Shown here in pieces: positions 20,166-20,331 of a stretch of DNA of 20,331 nt. Positions within the stretch are counted from its first letter, which is position 1. Every line of letters begins with the position of its first letter. Below the pieces are notes generated by a model, which saw only the letters and a program-made list of their open reading frames with translations, made no database searches and had not been told where the DNA came from. Both the position numbers and the translations under genes were made by a program. This stretch comes from a virus. The stretch is from positions 1-20,331 of the IMG/VR virus record IMGVR_UViG_3300034736_000605, one strand, 5' to 3'.

Positions 20166-20331
20166 TTATACCTTCATAATATCAAATGGCGCACTTTGAA
20201 GCAATTGCTCCTTGCGATAATCAATTGTACTACTACTAAACCAATTTGTAAAGAGGTCAGTGTCAGCAATACTTACAGTTGGCAACATTTCATCCATTGT
20301 ATCTGCATTAATGATGTGCTTCAAGTCTTTC
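20166..20331 (-). CDS. Probable topoisomerase large subunit, C-terminal end only (partial)
   Basis: The last 54 codons of a gene that enters from the right edge. The end includes KHIINADTMDEMLPTVS, TDLFTNWFSS and RKEQLLQSAPFDIMKV. Position directly before a gp52-type gene, with only two bases between stop and ATG, makes a gp39-type ATPase/Toprim subunit the best guess. The NADTMDEML and DLFTNWF segments fit the end of that family. No Toprim or GHKL motif lies inside the window, so the call rests on context and a short tail. Confidence 0.6.
   Translation of the reverse strand, partial: KDLKHIINADTMDEMLPTVSIADTDLFTNWFSSSTIDYRKEQLLQSAPFDIMKV

Noticed and set aside
1-20331. tRNA genes, CRISPR arrays, insertion sequences and factor-independent terminators
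   Set aside because: None seen by eye: no cloverleaf with a GTTCGA-type arm, no regular spaced direct repeats, no transposase motifs, and no GC-rich hairpin followed by a T-run at gene ends.

Overview
The window looks like part of a T4-like marine myovirus genome. It is AT-rich and tightly packed, with gaps of mostly 1 to 140 bases. Nearly all genes read leftward on the minus strand; only two small genes around 12.0-12.8 kb read rightward. Diagnostic genes are a T4 gene 52-type topoisomerase medium subunit of 442 residues, preceded by the C-terminal end of a probable large-subunit gene. Further signs are modular fibre-like structural proteins of the kind seen in cyanophages and pelagiphages, and TATAAATA-type late promoters. 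The auxiliary genes (A-type Fe-S carrier, UvdE repair endonuclease, pterin-synthase-like protein, ferredoxin-NADP reductase) are typical of marine T4-like phages. The reductase has the RAYS motif and RAFVG end usual in proteobacterial Fpr enzymes, so an alphaproteobacterial host such as SAR11 is somewhat likelier than a cyanobacterium. That host call is inference.

Layout from right to left. 20331-18835: topoisomerase large subunit (end only) and medium subunit. 18827-16879: a late promoter, a 362-residue fibre-like protein, two overlapping small membrane-protein genes and a GNGESR-motif protein. 16323-14094: a consensus sigma70-type promoter, then a PTPS/QueD-like protein, a GT8-like glycosyltransferase and a ferredoxin-NADP reductase with 1-base junctions, and a possible 49-residue Trp/Tyr-rich protein. 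14243-13012: a second consensus promoter with the same hexamers and UvdE, whose 3' end contains the late promoter, ribosome site and first codons of the next gene. 13076-11992: four small genes in two convergent pairs with overlapping ends. 11972-1: a late structural operon, made of an A-type Fe-S carrier, a giant 3208-residue virion protein, a second late promoter, a 569-residue fibre-like protein, and the start of another structural gene.

Two promoter classes can be read. Sigma70-type sites precede the metabolic and repair genes, which suggests early expression from host polymerase. TAAATA-type sites precede structural and small genes, usually 17-24 bases before an ATG that has a ribosome site. 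The most notable points are a bidirectional promoter built on a 14-base palindrome, loss of two canonical zinc-ligand positions in the PTPS-like protein, the double-coding end of uvdE, a five-copy internal repeat in the giant protein, a shared junction plus N-terminal module on two structural genes, and a possible leaderless group of three late genes. No tRNA, CRISPR array, insertion sequence or clear factor-independent terminator was seen. No stretch over 300 bases lacks a gene.
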